Source: DAOUJW01 sp034421015 | GTDB lineage: Bacteria > Chloroflexota > Dehalococcoidia > Lucifugimonadales > UBA2985 | Length of the DNA stretch: 64,000 bases | Assembly (NCBI GenBank): GCA_034421015.1 | Contig: DAOUKT010000028.1 | Location: 1 to 64,000, forward strand | Direction: 5' to 3' | Shown: positions 62,204 to 64,000 of the stretch, piece after piece | Layout: each line of letters starts with the position of its first letter | How positions within the stretch are numbered: position 1 is the first letter of the stretch | Translations under genes and position numbers: made by a program | The notes under the pieces: generated by a model | Told to the model about the DNA's origin: nothing | The model's input: the letters and a program-made list of their open reading frames with translations, nothing else | Database searches by the model: none

Positions 62204-63090
62204 GTGACTGCAAGCTCCTTCCTGGCAGTGTTGGATTGACTCGCTCTTGACGTCTCCTCGGACTGCGCTACCGCAATGTCGTTCTCGTACTTGATCACGT
62301 AGCGTGGGCCGGGGAGGATGACGGGGTGGACCGAAAGCTGCCCGTTGCGGATGCTCACCAGATTGAATCCCGCTCCACAGGCGTACCGGAGGCCGTTTCG
62401 GGAGCTTGGGTCGACGAGGTTTGCAACCCCGGGCGCAGTCGCCGAGATTGTGCTGCCGAACCTGTTCGCGCTTGGGTAGTGGGTGTGGCCGTTCAGTACG
62501 CCCTGCACGTTGTGCCTGTCCAGCACCTCCAGCAGTGCGTCGCCGTCGGCCAGCTTGAGGTCGTCCACCCAGGTTGCGCCGGTGTTCACCGGAGGATGGT
62601 GCAGGACAATCACGGTTCCCATCCTGGGCTCAGGCCGGTTGAGTTCATTGTCCAGCCACTCCAGCTGCTCGCTCCCCAGAAGGCCGTGCCCGAAGCCCTC
62701 CACCAGGGAGTCCAGGACTATCACCCGCAGCTCCTCGATTGTGCGGCTGTAGTGATAGCTTGGCTGCCGCACCGGATCGTAGCCCTGGTGAAACACGCTG
62801 TAGAAGTTGGCCCTGTCGTCGTGGTTGCCCAGGGCCAGGAGCACCGGCGTCCCCTCCTCCTCCACCTCGGCCACCAGGCAGGCCAGCCGCACGTAGCTGG
62901 CGACCTCGCCCCTGTCCGACAGGTCGCCGCTTATTACAATGAAAGCCGGGGCAACGTCGAGACTCCGTACCGCCTCGATGACCCTCCTGAAGTTGTGCTC
63001 CGCGTCGTCGCCCGTATAGAGTCCGCCGTGGGGCAGCGTCATATGAGTATCGCTGATGTGGATGAAGTAGAAGTCGTCGTCTATTGTCAT
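62200..63090 (-). CDS. Calcineurin-like metallophosphoesterase (CpdA-like)
   Basis: A 296-residue metallophosphoesterase with all motifs: D14-T-H16 (HISDTHMT), VISGDLSDRG, LGNHDDR, VLHHPPVN and GHTH. The substrate may be a cyclic nucleotide, nucleotide or phospholipid head group. ATG 63090. It is the first gene of an operon with the phosphatase. A Pho-box-like repeat array stands about 75 nt upstream (63165-63192). Confidence 0.92.
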   Translation of the reverse strand: MTIDDDFYFIHISDTHMTLPHGGLYTGDDAEHNFRRVIEAVRSLDVAPAFIVISGDLSDRGEVASYVRLACLVAEVEEEGTPVLLALGNHDDRANFYSVFHQGYDPVRQPSYHYSRTIEELRVIVLDSLVEGFGHGLLGSEQLEWLDNELNRPEPRMGTVIVLHHPPVNTGATWVDDLKLADGDALLEVLDRHNVQGVLNGHTHYPSANRFGSTISATAPGVANLVDPSSRNGLRYACGAGFNLVSIRNGQLSVHPVILPGPRYVIKYENDIAVAQSEETSRASQSNTARKELAVT

Positions 63091-63164
63091 GTATTCTGGG
63101 CTGCTCCCGCCGCTCTGGCGTTCATCTTCTTGCCTTCCTTCACCTTCTACGCTACCAGTCGCCT

Positions 63165-63192
63165 GTTAACGGCGGGTTAAGAGGCGGTTAAC
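63165..63192 (-). promoter_or_regulatory. Pho-box-like triple direct repeat
   Basis: Three GTTAA units begin at 63165, 63176 and 63187, exactly 11 bp apart. On the minus strand they read as TTAAC(C/A) units separated by 5 bp, the form of Bacillus-type PhoP boxes. They lie in front of a metallophosphoesterase-phosphatase operon. Confidence 0.55.
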
Positions 63193-63199
63193 GCCTCTT
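63179..63199. terminator. Short hairpin, possible terminator of the LmbE gene
   Basis: AAGAGGCG and CGCCTCTT pair around GTTAA, downstream of the stop of the minus-strand LmbE gene. There is no good T-run and it overlaps the Pho-box-like repeats, so it may just be part of that array. Confidence 0.3.
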
Positions 63200-63350
63200 T
63201 AGGGTCTCTTGAAGGGTTAATGAACGGGGTGACCGAAGGAAGAGAGAACGTCCCAAAGGAGCTACGCGATGGCCTCTCAGAGGCGGGCATGACGGTTGTA
63301 CTGGGAGAGCGGACGGGTTACGCTGGTCTTAAGCGAAGCGGCCGGGGATA

Positions 63351-64000
63351 TCAGTCGTTGTCCAGGCCCTCAAACAGGTCCGAGTACCGGGCGCCCTCCG
63401 TGGGAACGGGCAGCACTTGGGAGAAGTGCTCCTGGGAGAAAAACTCCCGCCGTATGTCCTCCGGCAGGCGGCTGAAGAAGTCGGTTGGCTTGTGCTGCGT
63501 GCGGTGACAGGCCACCACCTCCAGCTTGGTCTCGTACATGGGGCCTATATCCACCACCACCGTCACTTCCTCGTCTTTGGTTCCAATCTCCTCGGGGTCC
63601 AGGGGCTCGTCCTCCGGCTGGTCCTCATCCGGGATGGTCTTGGCCAGGGCCAGAATCCTGCTGATGGGAATGGCAACGTAGAACAGCCTCCGTGGCGAGT
63701 ACGGCTCAATTCCCCGGTTGAGCTGGTCCGGGTACTTTTCGGGATCACCCGCCGCCTCGAAAGCCGCGACCGTAAACCTGCTCATGGCAACGTGGTCCGG
63801 GTGTCCGTAGACGTCCTCCTGGTCGTGGGTCACGATAACGTCCGGGCGCAGCAGCCTGATGAGGTACACAACCTTCTCTATGACCTCATTGGGACGGGCC
63901 ATGTTCAGGCAGTGGGGGTCACGGTTGTCGCTGGAGCCCGCCATGCCGGAGTCCCTGTAACCCAGAAAATGGGGCTGGTGTATGCCCATAGTCCTGCATG
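63351..64000 (-). CDS. PIG-L/LmbE-family deacetylase, 5' end outside the window
   Basis: The C-terminal 216 or so residues of a zinc-dependent N-acetyl-sugar deacetylase. The third zinc-site motif THDQEDVYGHPDHVAMSRFT is present; the N-terminal PHPDD motif must lie beyond 64000. The frame is open to the window end, and the ATG at 63989 is internal (the residues before it read CRT, then GIHQPHFLGYRDSGM, the usual mid-protein stretch). Such enzymes act in mycothiol or bacillithiol synthesis or on GlcNAc conjugates. Confidence 0.88.
   Translation of the reverse strand, partial: CRTMGIHQPHFLGYRDSGMAGSSDNRDPHCLNMARPNEVIEKVVYLIRLLRPDVIVTHDQEDVYGHPDHVAMSRFTVAAFEAAGDPEKYPDQLNRGIEPYSPRRLFYVAIPISRILALAKTIPDEDQPEDEPLDPEEIGTKDEEVTVVVDIGPMYETKLEVVACHRTQHKPTDFFSRLPEDIRREFFSQEHFSQVLPVPTEGARYSDLFEGLDND

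Overview
This 64 kb window comes from a GC-rich bacterial chromosome, most likely a member of Chloroflexota of the Dehalococcoidia/SAR202 kind. That placement is inference. It rests on the mix of CaiB/BaiF CoA-transferases, a luciferase-like flavin oxidoreductase, molybdenum hydroxylase, spermidine genes, tRNA genes mostly without an encoded CCA, and many TTG/GTG starts. No rRNA, prophage, transposase or CRISPR array is visible.

Layout. 1-8.2 kb: tRNA-Ala, an ACT-ACT-GlnE-like hybrid, an AP-superfamily phosphatase, an ABC-ATPase relic, a Kef-type antiporter and katG. 8.4-15.8 kb: a CoA-transferase pair with a lipoprotein, a HigBA/RelE-like toxin-antitoxin pair, an isochorismatase-like hydrolase coupled to an LLM oxidoreductase, and an IlvE-like aminotransferase. 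15.8-21.1 kb: tRNA-Pro, a lipoprotein, fmdB-like and dtd, pcm, and a divergent PEPCK-like protein. 21.4-23.1 kb: a lower-GC two-gene cassette (DUF488-type protein plus a probable dual-OB protein). 23.4-31.3 kb: speD-speB, a site-2 protease, a defence-like SF2 helicase, a 47-residue orphan antitoxin-like gene, nifS, an LRR lipoprotein and htpX. 31.7-34.8 kb: a one-module NRPS-like reductase (A-T-R) and tRNA-Gln. 35.0-38.6 kb: the rpmH-rnpA-yidD-(beta-propeller lipoprotein)-yidC-jag cluster behind a near-perfect sigma70-type promoter. 38.7-46.3 kb: a secreted HNH nuclease with three Excalibur domains, a Nudix hydrolase, a methyltransferase-like protein, an orphan molybdenum hydroxylase large subunit, a Type II restriction-modification pair and an OmdA-like protein. 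46.4-56.3 kb: 3-hydroxyacyl-CoA dehydrogenase, serA with a class V aminotransferase, tyrS, ribF, an EamA transporter, a winged-helix regulator and DAHP synthase. 56.5-60.9 kb: an AapJQMP-type amino-acid ABC transporter. 61.4-64 kb: a phosphatase/phosphodiesterase operon with a Pho-box-like array upstream, then a truncated LmbE/PIG-L deacetylase.

Nearly every long intergenic gap is filled by one of three families of miniature, non-coding, imperfectly palindromic repeats. Each family has recognisable terminal inverted repeats (families A, B and C below), so they look like MITEs mobilised from elsewhere in the genome. The most unusual items are the DUF488/dual-OB cassette, the PEPCK-like protein, the A-T-R reductase, the ACT-GlnE hybrid, the helicase plus orphan antitoxin-like gene, the beta-propeller lipoprotein inside the yidD-yidC operon, and the nested MITE-like repeats.
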